A stretch of DNA of 64,000 bases from Ichthyophis bannanicus (GCA_033557465.1 CM066033.1:1246339523-1246403522); one strand, 5' to 3'; shown: positions 1 to 11,292, numbered from the stretch's first letter. The notes: generated from the sequence alone by a model not told the origin. Program-made: numbers and translations.

Positions 1-1809
1 AAAAAAATTTTTTTTAGTGTACCTGTGTAATTAAGAACATATTATCCTTCAGGAGATTAAGTGTACCAAGTTTTTAAGGAATAGTTATTCACTAAAAACT
101 TAATAAAAATCAGAGCTAATTGACAATGTACACATTCTTGTGTCAGGGACTTTTTTATCAATGTGTGGGGTATTTATCTCAATGGACCCTCAGCCAATTA
201 TAGTTCTTATAAATCTATTTACTATAACTCTAAACATATGTAACCTCAATATCATGATACAATATTAACTTGAAAATCCTTAGACCACCTCTTAGGTTTA
301 ATATTCGCGATACTCGTCATGAGGGGATTGATGAAAATTAAATTGAAACCAAACGCTAAATATCTTTTTTATCTATTATTATAGGCTAAACTGCAGCCAT
401 TTATCCATATTCCCATAATATTATGTCACAAAAGGCTAGCGGTATTTCACAAATTCACTTTCTAACATATTACTCGTGCTATTCCATTCGCAAATATATT
501 ATGTTTAAGTTAGTCTAATAAAAGGTATCTTTAACAAGATTTTGAGAATTATTCTCGCTTCATCGCCTACAGTTTATTTAACATCATTTCCACATACCCA
601 AGTGTACTAACATGGCATCTACAATTCAGTTTCCTTGTGTTTGTCATAAAAATTGAGAAACTGAGGAACTTCCTTTTTCCTAGTCTGTGTTTGTTTAGGC
701 TCCCCAAAGTACTGAATATCCAGGATGAGGATGATTGCGACAGTAAAAAATGATGACATCCTGAAGCTTTAGCAAGCATACTGCCTATTAATAGCATGAT
801 ACTGCAGATGTTGGGAGTGGGTGGAATACTGTTAAAGTAGAAGTTGCCGTGTCAGCATTCGAAGGATGAACCTGCCTAAAATAGGGAGAAAGGCTTAACA
901 GGTTTGTTGGTCTTTCTTTAGAGAAAAAGATGATTTGGAGGAAAATATGACTTTCCTGTTGAGCTCTGCATCAGCTTCGGCAGTGCTAGGCAGTTATGTC
1001 ATTGTCTCTATCCAATATATTTTTTTCCCATGTCCCAACACGATAGCTGGGAGCTCTTGAAGTGGTTCTTGGTTATTTGGCCATAATGAAAGGGAAAAGT
1101 GGGGCTCAATGTTCATTATCCAAGTTAATTTTCATTTCATTCCATTGCTCAGCTGGAATCCCCCAAGCTCAGACTACACCACCATAGGTCTTCATTAGCA
1201 TTTAAGTGGTGTTTTACAATCTTGGATTTATTTATTTAGCTTTATTTTACCCATTGAAATCAGTGCTGCTGGACCCATAATACACTGTAATAGGATTGTC
1301 AGAAATCCAGGACTGATCTAAAATGCCCCTACTGAAACTGGGTATGTTGGTACGCGTGCAAGTATTGCATTTGACTGAAACCTTGTTCTTCCTCCTTTCC
1401 ATGGGTCTGTGTATGCTGTTGCTACAGCCCAAGGCGCAGGACCAAGTCTGGGTGTTAAACCTAGATGGTCCTGCATGACCAGTGCCACAAATGGGCTATC
1501 TAGTTGGTTTATTTTTTTATCTAATTTACCAAATACTATTTTTTTCATAAGGTGTGATTATCTTAGAAAGGTTGGCTGTATCGGATTCTCACCTTTGCCA
1601 TACGTACTAACCTGAATGCAAATTAGTTTTGGTAAGCAAGAGGTATAGATGTTTTAAAACGGAGTGTATTATTTCTTTTTTTTTTATTACTGAACTTTTG
1701 AAAACTTTTTAAATTTATCACTTGGTAGCATCAGACGTTCAATAGCATTTTATTCTCTTTTCTAGTTTTCATATATTTAATTGTTTGCAATTTTATTCTA
1801 TTTAAACAG
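1..1809 (+). other. MYO6 upstream intron, 3' part
   Basis: This is AT-rich intronic sequence that ends in a pyrimidine-rich tract and the acceptor AG at 1808-1809. I find no reading frame or repeat that I can name. The phase of the following exon (it opens on a complete Thr codon) implies a phase-0 intron. The exon carrying the initiator Met lies outside the window. Confidence 0.7.
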
Positions 1810-1879
1810 ACTTTTCTTGCTGCTATAAATCAAGTCTTTCCTGCAGAAGAAGATACAACAAAGCATGTGGAAGATAACT
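1810..1879 (+). CDS. MYO6: Myosin VI exon (start of motor domain; human exon 3 equivalent)
   Basis: This 70-nt exon encodes 23 codons plus one base, reading [23 protein letters not shown] and the first base of a Cys codon. It matches the myosin VI N-terminus, where the vertebrate protein has a Lys-Thr-Phe-Leu-Ala stretch, Pro-Ala-Glu-Glu-Asp and Val-Glu-Asp-Asn-Cys. The acceptor is AAACAG before 1810 and the donor is GTAAGT at 1880. The phase is 0 in, 1 out, which fits the next exon exactly. Myosin VI is the minus-end-directed actin motor acting in endocytosis and stereocilia anchoring. This piece belongs to the N-terminal subdomain, upstream of the P-loop. It is too short to stand out as an ORF and was found by translating around splice signals. 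Confidence 0.94.
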
Positions 1880-2429
1880 GTAAGTGAGAAATATTTAAAC
1901 TACTCACTGTTTGCAATGGGAAAAATAAGCTAGTTCACTTTCAAGGGACTTCATACTATTCTAACCTGCAGCTAAGCTCCTAGCAAGGGTTTTCCTCTAC
2001 AAACCTGGGGGCATCACTACCACCTCACTGTATCCCTTAAGACAGGCTACGACAGATTTTCTTGGAATCTAGGAGCCTGCTTAAAGATTTATGAGCCAGC
2101 CGCCAAGACCTCTGTCACAGTGCCCTCACCCTATTCCCCCAAAAGGTGTATCAGTGCTCCTTTTTTAAGGTCCTGATTTACTGTTTTCCCCTTTTCTATG
2201 GGAAAAGAGAACTGCATAAATCGGGCCCTTAATGTGCCATTATACAGTGCTAACACAAAGCAGTGACCTTTCTCCTCCTCCTCCCCCCACCCCCCATCCC
2301 AGTGAGTATGTTGTCAGCATCATATTGGTGAGCTTTTATATCTGCGCCATAGGCAATGTTGCTTCACATATCACCATAACCTGGTAATATATATGAAGCA
2401 AAAAAATCTATCCTAGCCCCTACACCCTG

Positions 2430-2632
2430 CCTTCACCCACTCACAGCCCCTCACCATCATCCAGTCTCTCTCCCTCTTTCTCTTTCATAGCCCCTCCCCC
2501 AGCATTATACAGTCTCTCTCTCTCTCTCTCTCTCTCTCCCTCCGCAATGTCTCTCCCTCTCTCTTATAGCCCCCCCAGCCATCATACAGTGTCTTTCTCT
2601 CACCCTCATAGCCCCTTCACTACCTTCACCCA

Positions 2633-2664
<32 letters not shown>

Positions 2665-2670
2665 GAGGGC
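2430..2670. repeat. Degenerate pyrimidine-rich minisatellite with (TC)n runs
   Basis: Four diverged copies of a unit of roughly 60-70 bp are visible. Each has a CATAGCCCC- or CACAGCCCC-like start, a CATCATACAG- or CACCCAG-like middle, and a CTCTCTC run of variable length (longest near 2512-2538 and 2642-2663). The + strand is almost purely pyrimidine across the TC runs. Confidence 0.7.
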
Positions 2671-3077
2671 CTGCCTCTCTTATATGTAAGGGAGGAAAAA
2701 GGATTTTTACCTGGACTGCCGCAATTTTGTAACCATTTAGGGAGCCTCTGGTTTAGAGGCAAACATTCAGGGCAGGATGATTCTGCTAAAAACGTTTGGG
2801 AGGCATGGCTGCCAAGACCTTTGGATCGCTGTGGTTAGGCTATCGAGGAGATGTCACTGTTAGGCCGAGTTTGGCTTAAGAAACAACAGGTAACAAGGGG
2901 ATGGTATTTGCTGAGGCCCACACCTGAGTCAAGCTTCACAACTGAACTTGGAAATAATTTCACATGCATGATTAACATGCATGTGTGTGAGCTATACTTG
3001 GAAGGGGGAGTGGAGGCGAGCATGGCTGATTCAGACACGAGCCAGAAGCACTGCCAATCGCTAGGTACGTATGACCT

Positions 3078-3160
3078 AAATTGGCCACTATTGGAAACAG
3101 GATACTGGGCTTGATGGACCTTGGTCTGACCCAGTATGGCATATCTTATGTTCTTAAGTG
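3078..3160 (+). mobile_element. CR1-type LINE 3' end, solo fragment
   Basis: This short segment has the same 3' consensus seen at 11220-11290, 32260-32322 and 51370-51447. It runs TTGGAAACAGGATACTGGGC, then TTGATGGACCTTGGTCTGAC, then CCAGTATGGCATATCTTATG with a terminal TTCTT-type short repeat. It is a severely 5'-truncated CR1 insertion in sense orientation. Confidence 0.75.
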
Positions 3161-4204
3161 CTCTGCATTTCTTGTTCATTTGGGGAAAGGAATCCCAGGC
3201 ACCAGGATGCAATATTTAGGCATCGTGGCGATGTGGCACCCAGGATTTGTTGAGCCTTGCTCTGAGAAGTGGAAAACAATCCTACCTGCCTAGGTGGGAG
3301 GGAATTTGGTGCCACTGTCTGCTGGCTTGCAAGAAAAGCACAGCCCCCTACAGAAAGAAAAAGCGGGCAAATAGAATCTGACAAGAGTTTTTAATTTTTG
3401 AATGAGCAATTCAAAGCCTGCCTGTGTCTAATGCAGACCAGTATTCCCCAATTAGTCTGAAAGTATTCTGATTAAACCCAGAGGTCTCTCAGAACCTGGA
3501 CCAGGCCATTGAATAGTGATGACCAACTTAACTGTCAAAACTATGCTCCATGGGAAAAGTATCTCTCTCCCTCTCTTGAGACTTTGTAATCTGTCTCTGT
3601 CTCTGGTCCTTTGCCTTTGATGACCCTTGTTACTTCTCTTGTGTTGCCCAGTTTGTCCCTTCCTTTCTGAACACACTACTAAGACTCTTATCCACTCCCT
3701 TCACCTCCCGTCTAGACCAGCGGTTCTCAACCTGTGGGTCGCGACCCCCACGGGGGTCGCCACAGGATTTAGCAGGGGTCGCCTCACTCCAAGTTAAAAA
3801 AAATAAAAAATAAAATAAAATAAATAAATAAATAAATAAAATGGCACACAAGTTGCTGCCGCTGCCGAGTCCGCTTCTCGGCAGCGGCAAACTCACCGCC
3901 TCCAATCTTCTGCAGCAGCGGCTCCCAGCCTCTTAGGGAACTGCCGCTGTGCCTATGAAAATGTTGTGTAGCCTCGATGGGCTTCGTGCAGCATTGTTCC
4001 ACCTCCAAAGGAAGTTGTTTACCACTTCCTTTGGAGGCGGGACAATGCTGCACAGAGCCTGTCGAGAGACAGGCTCTGCAATGGCTTCACAGGCACAGCA
4101 GCGGTTCCCTCAGAGACAGGGAGCCGCAGCTGCAGAACAGGGCAGTAGCAGGTAGACATAGGGAGAGGGGAAGGAGGGGGCATGGAATGTGCAACGGGAC
4201 TGAC

Positions 4205-4350
4205 ATGGGGGGGGGAAGGAGGGAGGGAGGGGCTGACATGGAGGGATGGATGGATGGAGGGATGGATGGATGGAGGGAGGGAGGGAGGGGGCTGACATGG
4301 ATGGATGGCGGGAGGGATGGGGGCTGACATGGACAAAGGGCAGAGACGAG
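4205..4350. repeat. (GGAT/GGAGG)n simple repeat
   Basis: The stretch is purine-rich with repeated GGATGGATGG and GGGAGGGAGG blocks, punctuated by GGGGCTGACATGG. It sits inside the hAT-like element and yields spurious proline- and serine-rich frames on the other strand. Confidence 0.8.
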
Positions 4351-4399
4351 GACATACTGGACAGACGGGATAAATGCTGGACGGAGGGGAGAGACAGTG

Positions 4400-5060
4400 C
4401 AGGTTAGGATTATAATGGGCTGATGGGGGGGGCTAGCACTGGTAATGGGTAGATTGGGGGGGGCTAGAACTGGTATTGGGTTGATTAGGGAAGGCTAGGA
4501 CTGGGAATGGACTGATCAAGGGGGGATTGGGACTGGTAATGGACTGATAGGGGGGTAGGACTGGTAATGAGCTGATGAGGGGGGGTAGGACTGGTAATGG
4601 GCTGATTAAGGGAGCCTAGCACTGGTAATGGACTGATGGGGGAGTAGGACTAGTAATGGGCTGATTAGGGGAGCCTAGCACTGGTAATGGGTTACAGGGG
4701 GGGACTAGCACTGGAAGTGAGCTAATTGGGGGGCTTTGACTGGGAATGGGCTGATGGTGGGGAGGGGAGGATAGAGCTGCTGGCCCTGGAAGAAAACTGG
4801 GGGCTAAGGCTACAAATGGGCTGATACGAGGGGATGGGAGAATGGAACTGGAAGGGAGTGGATCTGAGAAGGGCTGCCATGGTATTTGTACTAGAAGGGA
4901 CTGGTTAGTGGGGAAGGAGGGGGACTGGAAGGGAATGGACACCAGTGGCAGTCATGGGAATGCAAGTTGACATTGGAAGGTACTGGGAGTGAGGACTGTA
5001 AAGGGGCTGATACTGGGAAGGGTTACTGGGACTGGAAATAGGCTGATGGAAAGAAGTGAA
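4400..5060. repeat. ~40-bp minisatellite, unit with ACTGGTAATGGGCTGAT core
   Basis: At least twelve degenerate units share the core CTAGCACTGGTAATGGGCTG followed by a G-run of variable length. The spacing is about 35-50 bp. Late copies decay into GGGAATGGGCTGATG variants. It forms most of the interior of the hAT-like element. Confidence 0.75.
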
Positions 5061-5494
5061 GAAAACGAAAGAAGAGAGAAGAAATGGCAGATGGACCATA
5101 GACCACAGAAAGAGAACTAAGAGAAGACAGGAAAGCAGAAGCCTCAGATCGGGACCAGCATGATCAGAGAATAAATTGGTCAGACAACAAAGGTAGAAAA
5201 AATAATTTTATTTCATTATAGTGATTTGACTACAAAATCATCATAATTTTGAAATCAAATATTGTTACGTGTTATTGTGATTAATTATTGTGGTTTAAAT
5301 AAGTAAATTTTATAAATAAAAACATATCGCAAAGGCCTATAATATATTAATAATTCAACAAATAATTACAGTGACAATGCGTTAACGGTAAAGGAAGAGA
5401 GACGCATTTGATTTTATCATTGGGGGTCATCACAAGTTGACCAATGGTAAAAGGGGTCACGGTACAAAAAAGGTTGAGAACCACTGGTCTTCTA

Positions 5495-6120
5495 GACTAT
5501 TTTAACCTGCTGCTTTCTGCTCTCCCTCAGAATCGTCTCTCTCCCTTCAGTCTGTTCAAAACTCAGCCGCATGGCTAATTTTCTGCCAGTCTTGCATAAC
5601 CCCTCTTCTCAAGCTGCATCACTGTCTCCCTATCCGTTTCTGCATTCAATTCAGAGTTTTCTTACTAACTTATAAGTGTATTCATTCTGCAGCTCCTCGC
5701 TACCTTCCCTCTTTTATCACTTCTTACACCCCTCCTCGGCAGCTCTGCTGCTCTGGCAGATCTTTTTTTATCTGTGTCCTTGCCACTGCCAATTTCATAC
5801 ATTGCTTATTACATCTTGCTGCTCCATATGCTTTGGACAAACTACCCAAGTTAGTACACCAGGTTCCTTCTCTGGCCCTATTCAAATCCAGGCTAAAAAC
5901 CCACCTCTTTGAGGCTGCTTTTCTATCCTGATCCACTTATTCTTCTGCTTATCGCCTATCCTGTATCTTGTAATTCCCCTTCAATTCCCCTAATCCCCAG
6001 TTGTGCCGTTTGTTTTAATTAGATTGTAAGCTCTGATGAGCAGGGACTGTCTCTTACATCTATATGTACAGCGCTGCCTACACCTTGCAATGCTATACAA
6101 ATGATAAATAGTAGTAGTTG
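5495..6120 (+). mobile_element. L2-type LINE, 3' fragment
   Basis: Translating with frame changes gives an L2-like ORF2 C-terminus. It contains NSAARL-like sequence near 5555, a TPLLKLHHWLP-like block near 5605 (the usual form is HITP-L-LHWLP), an AAPRYLPS block near 5690 and an FKSRLKTHLFEAAF block near 5880. The 3' tail contains TTAGATTGTAAGCTCTGATG and GCTATACAAATGATAAATAG, a tail seen again near 30430-30530. The frames are broken, so this is a dead 5'-truncated copy. Confidence 0.75.
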
Positions 6121-6127
6121 TAGTAGT

Positions 6128-6477
6128 GCAAAGCAGGTGATGATAAACACAACTAATTTTAATGGAAAACAGTTACTGTAATGACAGCCAGAGCCTACAC
6201 GGTCATGTTTCGGTGATAACACGCCTTTATCGGGAAACCTCCAAATGGAAGGTTAGGAGGTTTCCTGTTTGGAATATAAAGACAGTCCATTAGTGTTGAG
6301 TGGTCCTTTTTAACCTTTCTAATTTGGATTTTTAATTGTAGTGCGGAAAGCACCAAATGCAATTTATGTACTTTGACGAAGGCATATTCTCACCAAAACA
6401 TGGCCGTGTAAGGTGTGGCTGTCATTGGATTGACTGATTTCCAATAAAATTAGTTGTGTTTATTATCGTCTACTTTG
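6128..6477. repeat. Foldback element with ~97-bp inverted arms
   Basis: The left arm (6128-6224) reads GATAAACACAACTAATTTT and continues through ACACGGTCATGTTTCGGTGA. The right arm (6381-6477) is its diverged reverse complement, with CACCAAAACATGGCCGTGT and AAAATTAGTTGTGTTTA. The spacer is about 155 bp and contains a smaller hairpin (AAACCTCC against GGAGGTTT, about 6235-6263). No coding sequence is present. It resembles a long-TIR MITE or foldback transposon. I could not define a target duplication. Confidence 0.75.
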
Positions 6478-7339
6478 TATTCTGGTTTGTGTTGGCCGTA
6501 TATTACACTTCTTGGACAGATTTAAAACCTGTTCCTGAAATTTCGTCTTTATCTCTTTAAAAGATTATCGGTGCCTTTCTGTAACTTGGGTATACTAATT
6601 TAAAAAAAATACATTCCACTTCATTTGCATTATCTTAGCACCTCTTTATTTCAAGTGCTTTTCACAAATGAGTAACTTTTTCTGTATCAAAGTGTGTCCC
6701 CTTTTTCTCTTTGGTCATCTTGTTTTATTCTTCCAAAAGCCTGCATAATATGAGAAATATAACTAGCAGTAGTTGCCTTTGAGGGTACTGAAAACTCTTT
6801 GGTTTCTTGCCCCCTCTCCGTCCCCCCCCCCCCCCAATTCTCACTTAATAAACGGAATCGTAAAATCCTGTCTCTATCAGGGCCGCAATCACACAGAGCC
6901 AGGTGAAGGATTGAGCTTATTTCCATGGAATGGCATTCATAGCTATCATCGTCCCAACATTCTTACTGATTTGGGAAGGACGGTAGTGTAAAAGTGTGCC
7001 GAACTGGGCTTTTAGCCAGAAGACAGCAGCATTAGTCCATGCCTGAAATGACAGCTTAGAAATTGAAGCCGAAGAGAGAGTGGATACTTTAGCAAGACAG
7101 ATATCCTAAAGATATCTCTAAATCAATCATGAAGTGCTTCCAGGACAGATGAGAACTCAGAGGTTTTAAGACACACTACCTGCTTACCGTGCATTCAGCA
7201 GGGGGTTAGTCATGAAGATAGCAACCGTTTTGGGTTGTCTTAACAAGTATATGCAAACACAGATTTGCCAAGTTACCCAGTTCCAGGAGCGATATCCTAA
7301 GCCAGCTCTGGATTTCTGACAAGCTCATCATGATGCATT

Positions 7340-7440
7340 ATGGAACCGGCAGCAATTTATTTTATTAATTTAAAAACATTTATATCCCGCCAAATGCCCC
7401 AAAGGAATTCAAGGCAGCATACAGAGTAAAGACAAAATAA
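7340..7440 (-). mobile_element. LINE/SINE 3'-tail fragment
   Basis: The sequence TTTATATCCCGCCAAATGCC followed by AAGGCAGCATACAGA resembles the antisense 3' tail (ATACCGC ... GGCGGTTTAC) of the L2-type LINEs and SINEs elsewhere in the window. It is only a short scrap. Confidence 0.4.
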
Positions 7441-7779
7441 ATACCTAACAAAACAAAGCTAGCAATGATTTCAGTGGGTAAAATCAGGGACCACAAATAC
7501 TATACTGCATTGTAATGCAAATGTAAAAACCAGAAATGGAAAATTTCACTCCTGTAATGGGTTACTTGACATCTCTGTAAACAGAGATATTACCAGCTCA
7601 CAACAGTTACCAAGACAGTCAAATTTCAATCAGTCATCCCGAGACTGCTGTTCTCTAACTAGAAGGAGAGGCAGAACAAAAAAGAATATGATATTTTTTA
7701 TTGGAGTAACTTAATATGTTTTATGATTGGCTTTCAAAAGTTGAAACTTTCAAGTCAGAACAGTTTGAGGAAAAGATGA

Positions 7780-8330
7780 CAGTGTTAAGTGCCATCGAGT
7801 CTGTCGACTCACAGCGACCTTCTGGATAGCTGTCCTAAACTATATTTGGTCTTCAGTCAGGCAGCTCATTGTTGACAGAGTAGCACCCATACTGTAGCTG
7901 CTGTTATTGTATAGATCCATCTCATTGCTGGCCTTCCTCTTTTGTGTTGACCTTTTAACCTAGCCAAGCATGATGTCTTTCTCTAATGATCTCTCTCTTA
8001 TGTCCAAAGTATGAAAGTCGAAGTATTGTCATCTGAGCTTCTAAAGAAAGCTTTGGTTTGATATCCTCTAACATTGATTGGTTTGTTCTTCGTGCCGTCC
8101 ATGGTATACACTGTATTCTTTGCAAGCACCATAATTCAAAGGCATTGTTTTTCTTCCTGTCTATCTTTAACTTTTGCATCCACAATATGTTATTGGAAAT
8201 ACCATGGCTTGGACAAGTTGTATGGTGAGACACATCTTTGCTCTTGAGAATCTTGTCTAGGTCCTTCATAGCCATTCTGCCAAGAGCAATGTATCGTCTG
8301 ATTTCTTTACTGCTTGTCTTTTTTTATTGA
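7780..8330 (-). pseudogene. RTE/BovB-type LINE, 3' half of ORF (relic)
   Basis: The minus strand encodes 106 residues at 7955-8275. They include the block FELWCLQRIQCIPWTARRTN, followed by SMLEDIKPKLSLEAQMTILR and then YFGHKREI. This is the conserved C-terminal region of RTE-clade reverse transcriptases, where ELWCWRR, PWTARRTN and YFGH are the family landmarks. Downstream on that strand, near 7785-7825, lies the RTE 3' terminal motif, read as GTCGACAGACTCGATGGCAC. The frame ends early and the upstream RT core is not adjacent. It lies tail to tail with the + strand RTE 5' piece that follows. Confidence 0.8.
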
Positions 8331-8479
8331 TTGATCCAAGCAGGTTAAAGTTGTCCACTATTTCAATTTCTTCTCCATCAACCTGGTTTGCAGCTTGTCA
8401 TGCTTGAGGGCTTGTGTGGTTTAGTGATGCTGAGAGCTAAGCTATTTGTAGCATAACTACTGGCAGAGTCTCCCAAGGT

Positions 8480-8892
8480 CTCAGCTGAGGTGCCAGACTA
8501 AGACAAACCACCCATCTGGGCAACATCAGAATGGGGCAGTGTTGGCAACAGAGGATCACTTTCCTGTGACAATGGCAATAACACTAGCATTACCTGCGCA
8601 CAAGAAAGGCCTGGCAATCTACTTCCATATCTTGCCATGAAAACCCAGTGGATAGTCACAGCAAAATAAATTGCACTATAGTGCTGGAAGATGAAACCCT
8701 CCCCAGGTTGGAAGGCACTCAACTCGCTACTGGGGATGAACTGAATATTTTTCAGAGTAAAGTCAGCATGTATGATATGCCTGGATCAAAGCACTTGGGA
8801 TGTGTGACTGATGATGTAGCTGTGCATGAAATGAGAGAAGCTTAAAAGATGTCTTACATATTGGGACATGGAACGTACAAAGCATATGAATC
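8480..8892 (+). mobile_element. RTE/BovB-type LINE 5' region, left of an L2 insertion
   Basis: The segment resembles the 5' part of BovB-like RTE elements as I remember them. It has AAAGGCCTGGCAATCTACTT, TGCTGGAAGATGAAACCCTC, AGGTTGGAAGGCACTCAACT and then the start of the endonuclease at GGGACATGGAACGTACAAAG (Gly-Thr-Trp-Asn-Val in the family; degraded here). The element is cut at about 8892 by an L2 fragment and resumes at about 9727. The identification of the 5' UTR rests on recall of the family, so it is less secure than that of the protein part. Confidence 0.65.
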
Positions 8893-9726
8893 CATATAAA
8901 ACCAAATGACTTCTGAACAGTCATCCAGGCCATCATAATGCCCCACTTCGATTACGCCAACTCCATCCTACTTGGCCTCCCAAAGAACTCGATAAATCCC
9001 TTGCAGTTAGCTATGAACACCACAGCGAGAACCCTCTATGGAGCAGCTCGAAGAGACCATATTACCCCTATTCTGAAAAGCCTACACTGGCTCCCCGTAC
9101 AATACCGGATCACATTTAAGATCTTAACAATGACATTTAAAGCAGTAAATAGAATCACCTCAACCACCTTGTCAGACCTGATACAACCCACCCCAGACAA
9201 CAGATTAAGAAGGACCACATCCTACAATACCATCCTTCTCCCAAAAGCTATCACTAAATGCAACAAATCAACGAGAAAACGTGCCTTTGCCCTGTTTGCC
9301 CCCTCAAGCTGGAATTCTCTCCCAGCAGAAATCAGGACCATAAACAACCTCCCCCAATTCAGAAAGGCCCTCAAACACCACCTATTTCAACAGCACTTCT
9401 ATAACTCTGACAACATCACCTAGACAGCATTACACGACACAACAATCTCTCAACCCAGAGCCGCCGAACCAATCTCCAATTTAACTTTCAATTACATATA
9501 ACCATCCCTTACAGGGCTGGTATTACAAATCCATCTACGATGCAACCCTCTTTATGTACATAGTGTATAAAGTTCACCTGTTATCCAAGTTGGAATTCCC
9601 TGTTATATGTAAGTTCAATGTCTGAATGTTCCACATTGTACAAACCTGTTCATTGTAAACCGCGCTGATGCCGAATAGTGCGGTATAGAAAAACTAAAAA
9701 TAAATAAAAACTAAATAAATAAAATA
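8893..9726 (+). mobile_element. L2-type LINE 3' fragment inserted in RTE endonuclease
   Basis: An open frame at 8938-9423 encodes 161 residues of an L2-like ORF2 C-terminus, with MPHFDYANSILLGLPK, QLAMNTTARTLYGAARRDHI, TPILKSLHWLPVQYRI and FRKALKHHLF. The tail follows, with AACCGCGCTGATGCCGAATA, GTGCGGTATAGAAAAA and an A-rich AATAAATAAA end. It is the same family as the 22550-25458 LINE (matching tail and protein). Flanking AATC on both sides is compatible with a short target duplication. The frame is uninterrupted, suggesting a fairly young insertion. Confidence 0.85.
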
Positions 9727-10070
9727 AATCAAGGGAAGTTGGAGGTGGTCAAGAATGAAATGGAACGTGTACAACTTGATTTATTGGGTGTCAGTGAACT
9801 GAAATGGACTGGCATTGGGCACTTTGCATCTGATGATCACATGGTATACTATGTTGGAAATGAAAGACAAAGAAGAAATAGTGTTGAGTTTATAATTAAG
9901 AAGAAACTTGCAAGAACTGTAATGAAATACAATGCAGTTAGTGAATGCTTAATTTCTATTTGTCTACGGAGAATGCCCATCAACACAACTATTATTCAAG
10001 TATGTGTCCCAGCAAAGCTGCAGAAGAAGATGAGTTCTTTAATGGTCCGACTGACTCTCTCATAGATTTC
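9727..10070 (+). pseudogene. RTE/BovB-type LINE endonuclease, right of the L2 insertion
   Basis: The frame at 9739-10065 encodes MEVVKNEMERVQLDLLGVSE, then LKWTGIGHF, then a DDHMVYYVG block and NTTIIQVCVPA. These correspond to the apurinic-type endonuclease of RTE LINEs, where the family has the E of SELKW, SDDH-YY-G and IQVYAPT. The Tyr of QVYAP is Cys here. Joined with the part before 8893, the order is GTWNV ... GKLEVVK, so one element was split. It is truncated after the endonuclease N-terminal half. Confidence 0.82.
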
Positions 10071-10079
10071 TTTTGCTAA

Positions 10080-10880
10080 GGATGTATTTGAAAAAGTTTT
10101 TATTATGCGTTTTTGCTTCCAAGACCAGCTTTTTTTCAAATTCTCTTTTTACCTGCCTTTATCAATGCTTATGTTGTTTCCCGTCATTTTGCTCCTTTTT
10201 CTATTTCCTGAAAGATGTTTTTTGGCTACAGCCTCTCTGATCTCACCTCTAAACCATGCTGGCAGTTTTGATAAAATCAAACGTGATCATGCTATGATCA
10301 CTATTGCCAAGTGGCCCTAACACCCTTATCTCTTGTACTAGATCTTGTGTTCCACTAAAGACTAGGCCTAGAATAGTTTCCCCTCTTGTCGGTTCATGAA
10401 CCAGCTGCTCCAAGAAGCATCATTTATTTCGTCTAGAAACTTTCTCTTTAACATGTCCTGCTGTGACACACTGACCCAGTCGATACCAGGGAAATTGAAA
10501 TAATCTATTACTGTGTTGTAACTTTTGTTAGCTTCCCTGATTTCTTTTAGCATTTCATCATCCATCTGTTCATTCTGGCCAGGCGGTTGGTAGTACACCC
10601 CCACTACCATTACCTTCCATTTTTTACATGGAATTTTTATTCATAGAGATTCTATAGTATATTTTGTTTTCCTGCAAATCTTTAATCCTGTGCAACTCCG
10701 CACCCTCTCTAAAATAGAGTGCAACCCTTCCACCAATTTGATCTACCTTATTGCGAAATAGTTTGTACCTGCGTATCAGTATCCCTTTGATTGTCGTCCT
10801 TCTACCAGGTCGCTGAGATGACAATTAAATCTGAACTTTCATTTAGTGTTATATATTCTAAGTCTCCCATCTTATGATAG
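10080..10880 (-). pseudogene. CR1-type LINE, endonuclease-to-RT linker region
   Basis: The minus strand encodes MVVGVYYQPPGQNEQMDDEM, then VIDYFNFPGIDWV, FLDEINDASW and SSWFMNRQEGKLF at 10368-10610. Farther upstream on that strand is GRVALYFREGAELH (10624-10824). These are the CR1 endonuclease blocks (GGVALYVREG, GVYYRPP, GDFN-PDI-W). The His/Asp of the GDFN block is changed (IDYFNFP). Downstream, at 10105-10330, is the sequence that in 29880-30350 follows the endonuclease. There are several frame breaks. Its sequence order matches the CR1 copy at 19700-32322. Confidence 0.8.
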
Positions 10881-10899
10881 AGGTCTATAATATCTTGGA

Positions 10900-11292
10900 G
10901 TGGAACAGGTAAAAGTGAAACAGTTGTTTGCCTTTGCAAAAGGGTACAAAGTTTAGGGGAAATGCCGTGAAGTTACAAAGTGATGCATTTAAAATAAATC
11001 AAAAAATATTTTTTACTCTGTGCATTGTAAAGGTTTGGAACCTGTTGCCAGAGGATGTAGTATAAACAGTTAGTGTAGCTAGGTTTAAAAAAGGTTTGGA
11101 CAAATTCCTGAAGAGAAAGTTAATATACTATTATTAAGGTAGACCTGGGGAAAGCCACTGTTTATCCCTGGGGGTAACATAGATTCTAGCTACTTTTTGG
11201 GATCCTATCAGATACTTGTGATGTGGATTGGCTACTGCTGGAAACAGGATACTGGGCTTGATGAACCTCTGGTTCAATCCGGTATGTAAAAA
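10900..11292 (+). mobile_element. CR1-type LINE, 3' end
   Basis: The segment matches the region after the RT in the CR1 copy at 50331-51447. It has ATTTTTTACTCTGTGCATTG, GAACCTGTTGCCAGAGGATG, GTTTAAAAAAGGTTTGGACA and then TGGAAACAGGATACTGGGCT. It is in the opposite orientation to the preceding CR1 piece, so the two are separate insertions or an inverted copy. Confidence 0.75.

Larger units (their letters stand above)
3718..5486. mobile_element. hAT-like non-autonomous DNA transposon
   Basis: The left end starts CAGCGGTTCTCAACC and the right end finishes GGTTGAGAACCACTG, which gives inverted termini of about 15 bp. Both outer arms carry the GGGGTC and TCGCGACCCC or GGGGTCACGG sequences typical of Charlie-type hAT termini. 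The left flank GTCTAGAC is matched on the right by GTCT-TCT-AGAC, an 8-bp duplication disturbed by three extra bases. No transposase is encoded. The interior is a GC-rich stretch followed by purine-rich tandem arrays (4200-4350, 4400-5060) and a segment at 5050-5230 shared with 39740-39900. The target duplication is the least certain part. Confidence 0.7.

Noticed and set aside
4019..4355. Pro/Ser/His-rich ORFs over the GGAT repeats
   Set aside because: Translations of a simple repeat in all frames, not a protein.
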